Source: Desulfobacteraceae bacterium (GTDB lineage Bacteria; Desulfobacterota; Desulfobacteria; Desulfobacterales; Desulfobacteraceae). Taken from it: DNA of 51,874 nucleotides. Both the position numbers and the translations under genes were made by a program. The notes below the pieces were generated by a model. That model searched no databases, was not told the origin of the DNA, and worked only from the letters and a program-made list of their open reading frames with translations. Numbering within the stretch: the stretch's first letter is position 1; each line of letters opens with the position of its first letter. Shown here in pieces: positions 43,574 to 51,874 of this stretch. The stretch lies in NCBI GenBank assembly GCA_016744295.1, contig JADGEQ010000047.1, forward strand, positions 1-51,874, written 5' to 3'.

Positions 43574-46500
43574 ATGTTTGCATTTGGAATTGATATTGGA
43601 TCCGCAGCCGTCAAGACGGCAGTGGTGGACGAAAAAAACCGGGTGGTTTGGGCTGACTATGCACTGCACCGGGGTGATATCCGGGGCATGGTGAATTTTT
43701 TGTTAAAAAAAATGACGGAAAATTTTCCCCCCGAACAATTGGGCACAGGTGCGGTTACCGGAAGCGGGCAGGCGCTTGTATCCGACCGGATCAAGGCGGT
43801 CAACGAAGTTGCGGCAACGGTTGCGGCAGGTCGGGCCACATCTGAAAGGGCAGCCTCTGTTGTGGAAATCGGAGCCCAGACCGCCAAATATATTACCGGC
43901 CTTAAAGGTGAAAACGGCCATGGGATCAAAATGGCCATGAATGCCAATTGCGCCTCAGGCACCGGGGCATTTATAGAAGAGCAGGTGTCCCGGTTGGATC
44001 TTAACCTCGAAGATTTTTCCGACTATGCTGCCAGGGCCAAATCCGTTCCCAGGATCGCAGGCCGGTGCGGGGTGTTTGCGAAAACCGATATCACCCATCA
44101 CCAGCAGGAAGGAGTCCCGGTGGAAGATATTCTCCTGGGCCTTGCCTATGCCGTGGTCCGGAACTTCAGGGTCAGTGTCATGAAAAAACTGCCCATGGAA
44201 ACTCCCATCCTCTTTACCGGCGGGGTTGCCCATAACAAGGGAATCGTCCGGGCTTTCCAGGATGTTTTGAAACTTGAGCAAGAGGAGCTGATCATCCCGG
44301 AGCATTTCAGTGTCCTAGGGGCGGCAGGGGCTGCCATGATTGCCCTCAAGGAACACCTGGAAACCGACATACTTTCCCGGGAGGGACTTGCATCCCTGTC
44401 CTCTGCCGACCTGATATCAAGCCGGCGTCAAACCCTTGCTTCAGTGGGCATCAGCCTGCCTCCCCTGGTTTCTTTTGGCCGGGACGACAACAGGGGCAAG
44501 CACGAGGTTTCCATTTCCCTTGAATCTGACCCCAGCTTTTATCTTGGCATTGACGTGGGCTCCACAAGCACCAATCTTGTGCTGATTGATCCACAGGCCC
44601 GGGTTTTTGACTACAGATATTTAAGGACCCGGGGCGAGCCTGCCGCTGTTGTCCGCCAGGGCCTTGAGGAGCTTAAATCGGCTTACGGCAGCCGGATGAA
44701 TATTCTGGGCACCGGGGTGACAGGATCGGGCCGTTACCTTATCGGCAAAATGATGGGGGCTGACATCATAAAGGATGAAATCACGGCCCAGGCAAAGGCT
44801 GCCGTAGCCTTGGACCCCGAAGTGGATACGGTATTTGAAATCGGGGGCCAGGATTCCAAATTCATTTGTATCAAGGACGGACAGGTAGCAGATTTCCAGA
44901 TGAACAAGGTCTGCGCCGCCGGAACAGGTTCCTTCATCGAGGAACAGGCCCAGAAGTTTAACATTCCCATTGACGATTTCGGCATGATCGCCTTGAACAG
45001 CAACCATCCCATAGATCTGGGCGAACGGTGTGCCGTGTTCATGGAAACCACCCTGGCGGGACACCTGGCCCAGGGAGCAGAAAAAACCGACCTGGCCGCC
45101 GGGCTGTGCTATTCCGTGGTAAAAAATTACCTGAACCGGGTGGTGGGCGCAAAAAAAATCGGCAGCCATATCCTGTTCCAGGGGGGATTGGGCCACAACC
45201 AGGGGGTGGTCAACGCTTTCAGAGCCGTTTTGGACAAAAAGATTGAGGTCCCGGAATTTTTCAGCGTCACAGGTGCCCTGGGCGCTGCGATTCTGGCCAG
45301 AGAGGCTGTGGAAAACAAAAAAAACGATCAAAAAGATTATCCCCAGGAATGCCGGCAAAAGGAATCCCCCAAGACAGCCCTGAAAAACCAATACGCAAAC
45401 CATATCCAGAATCTGGTATTTGATGGCTACACAGGAGTCATGGACCCGGACAAAAAAACCGTGGGGCTTCCCCGGGCATTGTTCACATTCGGCATGTTTC
45501 CCATGTTTCATACCTTTCTTAAAACCCTTGGGTTTAACGTGATCCTGTCCCCGCCCTCAAACGAGGAAACTCTTGCGCTCGCCCAGGAACACTCCCTGGA
45601 TGAGACCTGCTTTCCGGTCAAACTGGTCAACGGCCATATTGCCTGGCTGATATCCCAAAAGGTGGATTACATTTTTTTCCCGGACCTGTATACGGTTTCT
45701 CATCCAGGCTCCGAGTCCCGGCAAAATTACGGGTGCGCCTATATGCAGCTTGCCTTTAAACTGATGAACCAGGCCATGGATTTGGAACGGAAGGGCATCA
45801 CCCTGCTGGCCCCCACCATTGCCTTTAGTCTGGGGCCGGAATTCATGAGCCAAAGTTTTACCTCCCTGGGCCTGCAGCTTGGCAGGACAAAGGAACAGAC
45901 CATGGCAGCCCTTGGGGCATCCATGAAGGCCTTCCAGCAGTTTGAAACCCGATTGATCCGTCACGGGAAAGAGATCCTCAAGACGGTGGCTCCGGATGAA
46001 AAGGCCTTTGTTCTGATTTCCAAAATATACGGGGTGGCAGACCCGGTGCTGAACCTTGGCATCCCAGACCGGCTGGCCGAGATGGGATATAAGACCCTTT
46101 CCTTTTTTGACCTGCCCGAAGGCAATATTTTCCAGGAACATCCCAACATGTACTGGCCCTTTATCCAGCATATCCTGGACCCGGCTTATCTGATCAAGGA
46201 ACATCCCAACCTCTTTGCCATTCTTTTGACACACCACGGCTGCGGCCCGGATTCTGTGGCATCCCATTTTTTTGGGGAAATTATGTCGGACAAGCCGTTT
46301 CTGGCCATTGAGGTGGATGAGCATTCCTCAACCGTGGGGGTCATGACCCGGCTGGAGGCCTTTGTGGACCGCATTTCCCACATTCCGGTCCAAAAGGTCG
46401 ACTCCGTGGAAACCTATGAAAAAGAAATCATCCACACACCTGTACACATCTTCCGAGACATCGAAAGCCTGCCTTCCGGTACCCGGATTTTTCTTCCCAA

Positions 46501-47545
46501 CCTTTCCTTTTATTCCGCCCTGTCCAGAAAAATTCTGGCCCGGAAGGGAATATCTGTGGGGCTCCTTTCCCTGGCCGATGAAAATTCTTTGAACAAGGGA
46601 AGGTGCCATACCACGGCCAATGAATACGTTTCCCTGACCGCCCTCCTGGGAGACGTCCTGAAAAGCCTTGACCATGACCCGGACCCGAAAACAGCCGCCT
46701 TTTTCATTCCCCAGACCGAAGGGGGAGAAGTGGACGGGCAGTACAGCCGCTTTATCCGGACAAAGCTGGACCAGGAAGGGTTCAAGGATACGGCTCTTAT
46801 ATCCCCCTTTATAGAAGATGGTATCGCAGTAGACCCTGATACCCTGCATCAAATTTTTCTGGGAATACTGGCAGGAGACCTGGTCTGGCTGGCCCCGGCC
46901 CAGCACCGCCAGGCCCACCTATCCTTTTTGACCAGTCTGATCAAAAGAAAGGGGCTGGACCTGGACAGCCTGGCAGCACTTGCCGTAACCATCGGCAAAG
47001 ATGTGCAGTCCCAAAATTTTAAAAAGCAAATTTTTGTAACGGGCGATCCTTTGGTCCTGTACAACGATTTTTTAACGGGCTCCCATTTTTCCTGGCTTGA
47101 ATCCCAGGGCCACCGGGTGATCTATGCCCCCATGAGCGAATATATGCTTTTGTTATGGAAGGACTGGGTTGAACAGAACAGCAAAAGTAATACCCCTCAG
47201 CTTCTGGAACGGATCCGGGACCTGGGGGGCCTGATCAGGGACCTGGACAAGCACCTTGCTGCCAGCAGTGCTTTTTCAAAGGATCTGGACCGCCTGGCAG
47301 GGCTTGCCCATGAAACTCTGGGATATTACGCAGGGGCCAACGGCCGGTACCGGATGGCCAAGTGCCTGGATATAGGTCCTGTGGCTGACGGCATTATCAC
47401 CGTATCTCCCATGTACGAAAACACAGGAATTTCCCTGAATGCCCTGGGCCGGAAGCTTGCCCTTCCAATGCTCAACCTCACCCTTGACGGTAACCAGAAC
47501 CAGTCGGACAAGACACGGATAGAGGCATTTCTTTACTATTTATAA
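43574..47545 (+). CDS. Large BcrAD/HgdC-type acyl-CoA dehydratase activase
   Basis: The protein has 1323 residues. Two tandem ASKHA ATPase domains: GIDIGSAAVKTAVVD and NANCASGTGAFIEEQ with RCGVFAKTDITHHQQEG in the first; GIDVGSTSTNLVLID, VCAAGTGSFIEEQ and ERCAVFMETTLAGHLAQG in the second. The conserved cysteines would bridge a [4Fe-4S] cluster in the activator. From ~630 a DUF2229-type region (VGLPRALFTFGMFPMFHTFLKTLGFNVILS ... ETCFPVKLVNGHIAWLI) follows, related to 2-hydroxyacyl-CoA dehydratase subunits. Such activases use ATP to inject an electron into a dehydratase or reductase. AAGGAG precedes the ATG; the FmdE-like gene follows after 17 bases. Confidence 0.92.
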   Translation: MFAFGIDIGSAAVKTAVVDEKNRVVWADYALHRGDIRGMVNFLLKKMTENFPPEQLGTGAVTGSGQALVSDRIKAVNEVAATVAAGRATSERAASVVEIGAQTAKYITGLKGENGHGIKMAMNANCASGTGAFIEEQVSRLDLNLEDFSDYAARAKSVPRIAGRCGVFAKTDITHHQQEGVPVEDILLGLAYAVVRNFRVSVMKKLPMETPILFTGGVAHNKGIVRAFQDVLKLEQEELIIPEHFSVLGAAGAAMIALKEHLETDILSREGLASLSSADLISSRRQTLASVGISLPPLVSFGRDDNRGKHEVSISLESDPSFYLGIDVGSTSTNLVLIDPQARVFDYRYLRTRGEPAAVVRQGLEELKSAYGSRMNILGTGVTGSGRYLIGKMMGADIIKDEITAQAKAAVALDPEVDTVFEIGGQDSKFICIKDGQVADFQMNKVCAAGTGSFIEEQAQKFNIPIDDFGMIALNSNHPIDLGERCAVFMETTLAGHLAQGAEKTDLAAGLCYSVVKNYLNRVVGAKKIGSHILFQGGLGHNQGVVNAFRAVLDKKIEVPEFFSVTGALGAAILAREAVENKKNDQKDYPQECRQKESPKTALKNQYANHIQNLVFDGYTGVMDPDKKTVGLPRALFTFGMFPMFHTFLKTLGFNVILSPPSNEETLALAQEHSLDETCFPVKLVNGHIAWLISQKVDYIFFPDLYTVSHPGSESRQNYGCAYMQLAFKLMNQAMDLERKGITLLAPTIAFSLGPEFMSQSFTSLGLQLGRTKEQTMAALGASMKAFQQFETRLIRHGKEILKTVAPDEKAFVLISKIYGVADPVLNLGIPDRLAEMGYKTLSFFDLPEGNIFQEHPNMYWPFIQHILDPAYLIKEHPNLFAILLTHHGCGPDSVASHFFGEIMSDKPFLAIEVDEHSSTVGVMTRLEAFVDRISHIPVQKVDSVETYEKEIIHTPVHIFRDIESLPSGTRIFLPNLSFYSALSRKILARKGISVGLLSLADENSLNKGRCHTTANEYVSLTALLGDVLKSLDHDPDPKTAAFFIPQTEGGEVDGQYSRFIRTKLDQEGFKDTALISPFIEDGIAVDPDTLHQIFLGILAGDLVWLAPAQHRQAHLSFLTSLIKRKGLDLDSLAALAVTIGKDVQSQNFKKQIFVTGDPLVLYNDFLTGSHFSWLESQGHRVIYAPMSEYMLLLWKDWVEQNSKSNTPQLLERIRDLGGLIRDLDKHLAASSAFSKDLDRLAGLAHETLGYYAGANGRYRMAKCLDIGPVADGIITVSPMYENTGISLNALGRKLALPMLNLTLDGNQNQSDKTRIEAFLYYL

Positions 47546-47562
47546 TAAGGAGAAAAAAAACA

Positions 47563-48288
47563 ATGAATTCAAAAGAGAGGGAGCAGTTAAAAGAAAATCC
47601 CAGAAGCAATTTTGACCGGGCCATCCAGAACAGGGACATTGCCACCTGCCTGGTCAAAACCGCTGAAATACACGGCCACTATTGCCCGGGAAGCGCCTTT
47701 GGCGTGATGGCAACCCTCATGGGGCTGAAAATTCTGGGCGGGAACACCTCGGAGGGAATGGAGGATCTCATGGCCATCGTGGAGATCAACGCCTGTTTTG
47801 CCGACGGGGTTCAGGCCGTGTCCGGGTGTACCCTGGGCAACAATGCTCTGGTTTATCGGGACCTTGGAAAAATGGCCGTGACCTTTGCCCGGCGGGACAA
47901 CCAGGCCGGTGTAAGGGTAAAAATTAAGGGTAATCTCCGGGAGCATGTGGACCGGGTCCAGCCGGAATTTTTCCCGCTGGTGGAAAAGATGATTGTGGAC
48001 AGAGAAGGCAAACCACACGACGAAAAGGCCTTCAGGGAAAAGGGTCGCCAGGCCGCCTTTGCCCTGATTCAACATCCCTTTGACACCTATTTTGAGACCC
48101 AAACCGTCCAGGCCGGCCTGCCCCCCTATGCCCCCATTGTTCAAAGCCTTGTCTGCCCGGGATGCGGTGAGACGGTCATGGTCACCAAGACCGCCTGGAA
48201 AGGGGAAAAATTTGGATACTGCCGGGCCTGTGCCGGGGCAGGGATTCCCAATGTGGACGGCCGGGGTATTGGACAGGATTTTCTTTAG
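47563..48288 (+). CDS. FmdE-family protein with zinc ribbon
   Basis: The protein has 241 residues. The FmdE domain has EIHGHYCPGSAFGVMATLMGLKIL and EINACFADGVQAVSGCTLGNNALVYRDLGKMAVTF, the conserved His/Cys residues of this group. The C-terminus carries a zinc ribbon, CPGCGETVM ... GYCRACAG. FmdE was named from formylmethanofuran dehydrogenase operons but is widespread in anaerobes with unknown activity. AAGGAG precedes the ATG. It lies 17 bases after the giant activase gene, so the two are surely co-transcribed; a role in the same reaction is inferred. Confidence 0.9.
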   Translation: MNSKEREQLKENPRSNFDRAIQNRDIATCLVKTAEIHGHYCPGSAFGVMATLMGLKILGGNTSEGMEDLMAIVEINACFADGVQAVSGCTLGNNALVYRDLGKMAVTFARRDNQAGVRVKIKGNLREHVDRVQPEFFPLVEKMIVDREGKPHDEKAFREKGRQAAFALIQHPFDTYFETQTVQAGLPPYAPIVQSLVCPGCGETVMVTKTAWKGEKFGYCRACAGAGIPNVDGRGIGQDFL

Positions 48289-48496
48289 GGCCAGCCAGGA
48301 TTTTGATAGACATGATTTTGCAAGTTAGGCGTTTTTAATATTTGTTTGCAGGCCATTTCAATTGGTGCTATGAAATCATCAATTGAATTTAAAAACTTTT
48401 TGGTCAGATAACATTCAAATTGGCGGCGTATCCAGATCTGTATAATCATTGGTCAAGGCCTCTATCTATCGTGGCAAATATATGAAAGGGTAACAA

Positions 48497-48885
48497 ATGA
48501 AACCCAAAATTGCAGTTATTGGGGAATATTATGAAAATTTTTATCCCCATACATCCTTGAACAAAGCTCTTGATTACTTGCAGGAAAGACAATGGATGTA
48601 TATCTCAAAAGCGCAACGTTTGCTCACAAACTGTATAGCTGTGATGAAACAAAAGAAAACTATTATTGTAATTTTGGCATTAACCCTGAATTCAAACAAC
48701 ATCTGGCTCACCCCCAGATAGCTATTTCCGGTGTGGATCAAGATAATGAAATACGTATCATTGTAATACCGAGTAATAAATTTTTTCTGATTACATTGTT
48801 TGTCCCTCAGACCAAATCGCTACCGGGGTCTCCACATCCTATAATCAATGATTTCGTAAATGCAGTCTGTTCAAAATTAACATAA
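48497..48885 (+). pseudogene. Decayed CTP-synthase-like glutamine amidotransferase
   Basis: Two pieces in different frames belong to one gene. The first, from ATG 48497, reads KIAVIGEYYENFYPHTSLNKAL, the N-terminus of a stand-alone CTP-synthase-like class I amidotransferase. The second, ending at 48885, reads NYYCNFGINPEFKQHL, ISGVDQDNEIRIIVIP and FFLITLFVPQTKSLPGSPHPIINDFVNAV, its C-terminus with the PYYCNYGLNP and FVATLFxPQ-like patterns. The ~100-residue middle with the catalytic cysteine region is missing and the frame is broken. The function is lost. Confidence 0.7.
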
Positions 48886-49025
48886 AGACCACATTCCTTG
48901 AAACGTTGATCTAATTTCACAAGAAGTTTCTCGGCTTTGCTTTGGCTTCTGCAATGTGCTATTCCGTCATCAGCGTATCTTGCCCATGGGTTCTGAGGGT
49001 TTTCTCTCGTCATCTATTTATCAAA
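48886..49025 (-). pseudogene. Group II intron reverse transcriptase fragment
   Basis: The minus strand reads FDK*MTRENPQNPWARYADDGIAHCRSQSKAEKLLVKLDQRFKECGLYVN-like sequence. RYADDG is the catalytic YADD box of group II intron (LtrA-type) reverse transcriptases. Where relatives have FDKWM, a stop codon (TAG, 49014-49016) replaces the Trp codon. The fragment ends at about 48886, exactly where the amidotransferase remnant ends, so one element probably inserted or recombined there and then decayed. Domains X and maturase are absent. Confidence 0.75.
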
Positions 49026-49208
49026 GGCTGTTGCAACTGTTAAAGTCTTTTTTTTATCACCGGTTTGCCGCAGATCCTAAACGATTCACGACGGCTGTAA
49101 ACGATTACCTTCTCTGGCCGAAAATGCCCGTATAATGTCCTTTTAATATTTTTTATAGTCTTCTATAATTGATACTGATAATAACAATTTAAAATAAAAG
49201 GAAGGTAA

Positions 49209-49790
49209 ATGGCGAACATAAAGGATAACAGGAAAACCGCTTTAATCGTTGTAGATGTGCAAGAGTCTTTTAAGGCAAGGGGTGAGGCATTTTGGAAAAC
49301 CAGAGGACCACGAGATTTTGAGCAGAATATAAATGCTTTGGTAGCAGGGTTTCGAAAGGCAGATCACCCCATATATTTTATTTTACATACAGATAAAGAT
49401 CCCGGGTTTGCCATGGACTCGCCTTTTTTCCGGGTAATGGATTTCCTGGAATATCAGCCAAAAGAACCTCTACTGATAAAGCATGTTCATAACTCATTTA
49501 CGGGAACCAATCTTTTGCCGATGTTACTCCGGAACAGCATCACAAGAGTTGTCATATGCGGCATCCGAACGGAACAATGTTGCGAAACCACAGCCCGGGT
49601 GGCATCAGACTTGGGGTTTCAAGTCGATTATGTTACCCAGGCCACCTTGACATTCCCGCTATCCCATCCCTTTACAAACGAAACAATGACGGTTCAACAA
49701 ATTCAAACCAGAACCGAAATGGTCCTGCATAAAAGGTTCGCACGTATCGCTACTGTTCAGGAAGTATTACAAAGTATTCAGGAAGACTGA
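49209..49790 (+). CDS. Isochorismatase-family cysteine hydrolase
   Basis: The protein has 193 residues. The triad is complete: Asp in ALIVVDVQESF, Lys in LLIKHVHNSF, Cys in RTEQCCETTARVASDLGF. The usual cis-peptide region precedes (RVVICGIRTEQ). Members hydrolyse isochorismate, nicotinamide, or small amides such as N-carbamoylsarcosine; the substrate here is unknown. AAGGAAGG precedes the ATG. Three bases separate it from the GlxA-type regulator gene, so they are one operon. Confidence 0.9.
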   Translation: MANIKDNRKTALIVVDVQESFKARGEAFWKTRGPRDFEQNINALVAGFRKADHPIYFILHTDKDPGFAMDSPFFRVMDFLEYQPKEPLLIKHVHNSFTGTNLLPMLLRNSITRVVICGIRTEQCCETTARVASDLGFQVDYVTQATLTFPLSHPFTNETMTVQQIQTRTEMVLHKRFARIATVQEVLQSIQED

Positions 49791-49793
49791 CCC

Positions 49794-50747
49794 ATGAAAC
49801 AAGTTATTTTTTTGTTGTTTCCCGGGATTGAGATCCTGGATTTTGCAGGCCCCCTTCAAACCTTTGCTGAAGCTAAAAATCATGGGTGCAGTCTGATTGT
49901 TAAGTACTGCTCATGGCAACCGGAAATCAGCACCTCCCAGGGCGTGTTTATCAATCGTTTGCGCCATTTTTCAAAAGTGATTCCCAAAAAAGATGATATC
50001 ATCATAATTCCTGGAATTGAACATCAGAAATACGCCGATAACGCGTTGTCAACCCTTCCAAGTGACGTGTTCGACTGGCTGAACCATGCATATAAAAATA
50101 ATGTACAGCTCTGTTCTATCTGCACAGGCGCATTTGTTTTGGCCCATGCCGGATTGCTGGATGGGAAAAGATGTACAACCCATTGGTTACGCACTGAAGA
50201 ACTTCAACAGACATATCCGAAGATCCATGTGGAAACCAATTGCCTTTTTATCCATGATAAAGGGATTTATACCAGCGCAGGCATTGCATCCGGCATCGAT
50301 CTTTCCTTGGCCGTGGTGGAAAAGAACTGGGGGCCGAATGTGACTTCAAAAGTTGCCAGAGACCTGGTTGTATATATCAGACGGAATGGCCGGCACGATC
50401 AGAAATCAATCTATCTTGATTACCGGGATCACATCAATCCGGTTATCCACAAAATTCAGGATTGGCTCATATCCCACCCCGGAAAAAACAATAAGATCGA
50501 CGCATTGGCCGAACAATTTTGTTTGAGTCAAAGAAATCTTACCCGTTTGTTTAAAAAGGCAACCGGCGTTACGATTAAGCAGTATACGACTCTGATCACT
50601 CTGGAGCATGCTAAAATTTTGTTGCAACACCCGGAGAATTCAGTTGATTCAATAGCAATTCAATGCGGTTTCCATGATGCAAAACAGTTAAGACGGTTAT
50701 GGCGGAAACATTTTGGATCCACCCCTTCCAAATCCCGTTCAAAATAG
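49794..50747 (+). CDS. GlxA-family regulator (DJ-1/PfpI domain plus AraC helix-turn-helix)
   Basis: The protein has 317 residues. The N-terminal ~185 residues form a DJ-1/PfpI-like domain (VIFLLFPGIEILDFAGPLQTF, LCSICTGAFVLAHAGLLDGKRCTTHW) with the cysteine of the nucleophile elbow (SICTG) kept; C-terminal ~100 residues are an AraC domain (IDALAEQFCLSQRNLTRLFKKATGVTIKQYTTLITLEHAKILLQHPENSVDSIAIQCGFHDAKQLRRLWRKHFGSTP). Such proteins regulate carnitine, glycine betaine or arginine use elsewhere. It lies 3 bases after the hydrolase gene. Confidence 0.92.
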   Translation: MKQVIFLLFPGIEILDFAGPLQTFAEAKNHGCSLIVKYCSWQPEISTSQGVFINRLRHFSKVIPKKDDIIIIPGIEHQKYADNALSTLPSDVFDWLNHAYKNNVQLCSICTGAFVLAHAGLLDGKRCTTHWLRTEELQQTYPKIHVETNCLFIHDKGIYTSAGIASGIDLSLAVVEKNWGPNVTSKVARDLVVYIRRNGRHDQKSIYLDYRDHINPVIHKIQDWLISHPGKNNKIDALAEQFCLSQRNLTRLFKKATGVTIKQYTTLITLEHAKILLQHPENSVDSIAIQCGFHDAKQLRRLWRKHFGSTPSKSRSK

Positions 50748-50819
50748 CTATATGCGGGTGTAGCCGAGGGAAATACCTCCCCCTTGGTATCGGATTCATT
50801 TTTAAAAAAGGAAAAGACC

Positions 50820-51407
50820 ATGAATATAGGAATATACATATATGACAATGCAGAGGTGCTGGATTTTTCAGGGCCGTTTGAAGTGTTTACAACCGCTACA
50901 CGCATCTGCACTGATGAAGAGCCGTTCCATGTATTTATGATCGGTGAAACCGGAAAAATGGTTACCGCCCGGGCAGGGTATCAAGTGAGGCCCAATTACG
51001 GATTTGATGATCATCCCCCTATTGATGTATTGATCGTGGTGGGAGGGTTCCACTATGAAGAAATAAAAAAAGTCAATATTCTTGACTGGATCACAAAACA
51101 AGCCGATCAGGCCCGGTTTGTCGCATCTGTTTGTTCAGGGACCTGGCTGCTGGCCGAAGCCGGTGTGGTGACCAATCAGAATGTCACAACCCACTGGGAA
51201 GATATTTCAATACTGCAGCAAAGTTATCCCGGACTTAATGTTCAAGAAAATGTGCGATGGATAGATGAAGGAAAAATAATAACCTCTGCCGGTATATCGG
51301 CAGGAATCGACATGAGTCTGCATCTGGTCGGCAAATTTCACAGCTCAAGACTTGCCGAAAAAACAGCCAGGCAGATGGAGTATAAATGGGTAAAAAGAGT
51401 GGGTTAA
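50820..51407 (+). CDS. DJ-1/PfpI-family protein (ThiJ, isonitrile-hydratase-like)
   Basis: The protein has 195 residues with a single DJ-1/PfpI domain: IGIYIYDNAEVLDFSGPFEVF, VDVLIVVGGFHY, VASVCSGTWLLAEAGVV (elbow cysteine) and TTHWEDISILQQSYPGLNVQENVRWIDEGKIITSAGISAGIDMSLHLV. It resembles the N-terminal half of the preceding GlxA-type gene along the whole length. Isonitrile hydratase is one characterised activity of this subgroup. ATG at 50820 follows AAGGA. It closes the operon; a terminator follows ~90 bases later. Confidence 0.9.
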   Translation: MNIGIYIYDNAEVLDFSGPFEVFTTATRICTDEEPFHVFMIGETGKMVTARAGYQVRPNYGFDDHPPIDVLIVVGGFHYEEIKKVNILDWITKQADQARFVASVCSGTWLLAEAGVVTNQNVTTHWEDISILQQSYPGLNVQENVRWIDEGKIITSAGISAGIDMSLHLVGKFHSSRLAEKTARQMEYKWVKRVG

Positions 51408-51495
51408 TAACCCACACGGAAGTGGCAAATGAAAAAGAACAGAAAGAAGTATCAAAAAACCACCGGATGTATCAATTTACCCAAGGTAAAAACGC

Positions 51496-51534
51496 AAAAA
51501 GCCCTGACCATTATAATAATGATCAGGGCTTTTT
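51496..51534. terminator. Bidirectional terminator of the second 5S unit
   Basis: GCCCTGA and TCAGGGC pair, extended by CATTAT/ATAATG with one mismatch, flanked by an A-run on the left and TTTTT on the right. It lies between the DJ-1 operon (plus) and the 5S gene (minus) and can end both. The loop differs from the first copy at 31565-31601 while the GCCCT/AGGGC base and the flanking GAAGAATAA are shared. Confidence 0.9.
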
Positions 51535-51543
51535 GAAGAATAA

Positions 51544-51673
<130 letters not shown>

Positions 51674-51802
51674 TTAAGATGGTTGGATCCGAAACTTTAG
51701 AATGTTTAATTATCTCCATGTTTCATAAATCCTAAATTTATTGTTGTAAATTTGCTATTAAATATGTTGGCATGCAGCGTTCAAACTTAATTGTGGGGAA
51801 AA

Positions 51803-51874
51803 GTGGCTAAGCCTCACGACCTATTAGTACCAGTTAGCTGAACACATTACTGTGCTTACACACCTGGCCTATCA
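51803..51874 (-). rRNA. rrl: 23S ribosomal RNA, 3' end, cut by the window edge
   Basis: The minus strand ends with the conserved 23S 3' terminus: GGCCAGGTGTGTAAGCACAG, GTGTTCAGCTAACTGG, TACTAATAGGTCGTGAGGCTTA. Canonical bases at the positions mutated in the first copy are present here (GGTACTAATAGG). The gene continues beyond 51874. Confidence 0.9.

Noticed and set aside
44621..45511. A 296-codon minus-strand frame opposite the activase.
   Set aside because: Antisense shadow of the ASKHA domain; the translation shows no domain.

Overview
The window looks like an anaerobic, mesophilic member of the Desulfobacterota, close to Desulfobacteraceae. This is inferred from gene content and not from a marker phylogeny. 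The supporting genes are a B12-dependent (class II) ribonucleotide reductase, a tungsten-type aldehyde:ferredoxin oxidoreductase with a polyferredoxin and iron alcohol dehydrogenases, a very large BcrAD/HgdC-type dehydratase activase, an FmdE-family protein, Fe-S L-serine dehydratase, HDOD and class III cyclase signalling proteins, and 5S/23S rRNA pieces.

Layout. 1-4.1 kb: the end of a MarR-type regulator, an 800-base gene-free stretch holding a long imperfect inverted repeat (MITE-like), then minus-strand genes for a rhodanese, a periplasmic solute-binding protein and TrmL, then a decayed hybrid histidine kinase. 4.1-8.9 kb: class II RNR behind a candidate NrdR box, a convergent U32-family protein (RlhA/YdcP-like), and a hypothetical gene. 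9.1-13.8 kb: a compact amino-acid catabolic operon (solute-binding protein, L-serine dehydratase, DAACS symporter, asparaginase). 13.8-17.2 kb (minus): a secreted amidase with a triple C-terminal repeat, an HDOD protein, and a pentapeptide-repeat/potassium-channel-pore fusion. 17.4-23.0 kb: a VOC protein, a membrane cyclase, a FAD oxidoreductase divergent from a GntR/FCD regulator, and an enoyl-CoA hydratase/NifX-like pair.

23.2-29.4 kb is the most coherent metabolic module. It holds a putative SCP2-like protein, an iron-ADH homologue that has lost all metal ligands, an intact iron-ADH, AOR, a four-cluster ferredoxin and a TetR regulator. All are on one strand with short gaps and are preceded by a perfect 16-bp inverted repeat. 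The likely chemistry is interconversion of alcohol, aldehyde and acid with electrons passed to ferredoxin. The substrate is unknown.

29.6-32.1 kb: a membrane protein with a Cys-rich tail, a lipoprotein, and on the minus strand a terminator, a 5S rRNA and a truncated, mutated 23S 3' end. The same terminator/5S/23S arrangement recurs at 51.5-51.9 kb in the same orientation, so a roughly 20-kb segment is bracketed by rRNA direct repeats. Both 5S copies carry an apparent extra stretch of about 13 nt. Inside the bracketed segment are a MarR-controlled RND/TolC efflux operon with paired pseudo-palindromes, a methyltransferase/AraC group with one methyltransferase remnant, a flavodoxin, a second membrane cyclase, the giant activase plus FmdE protein, a graveyard of gene fragments (CTP-synthase-like amidotransferase and group II intron reverse transcriptase), and a mini-operon of isochorismatase-like hydrolase, GlxA-type regulator and DJ-1/PfpI protein.

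No CRISPR array, tRNA or intact transposase was recognised. All function calls come from reading motifs by eye. No database search was run.
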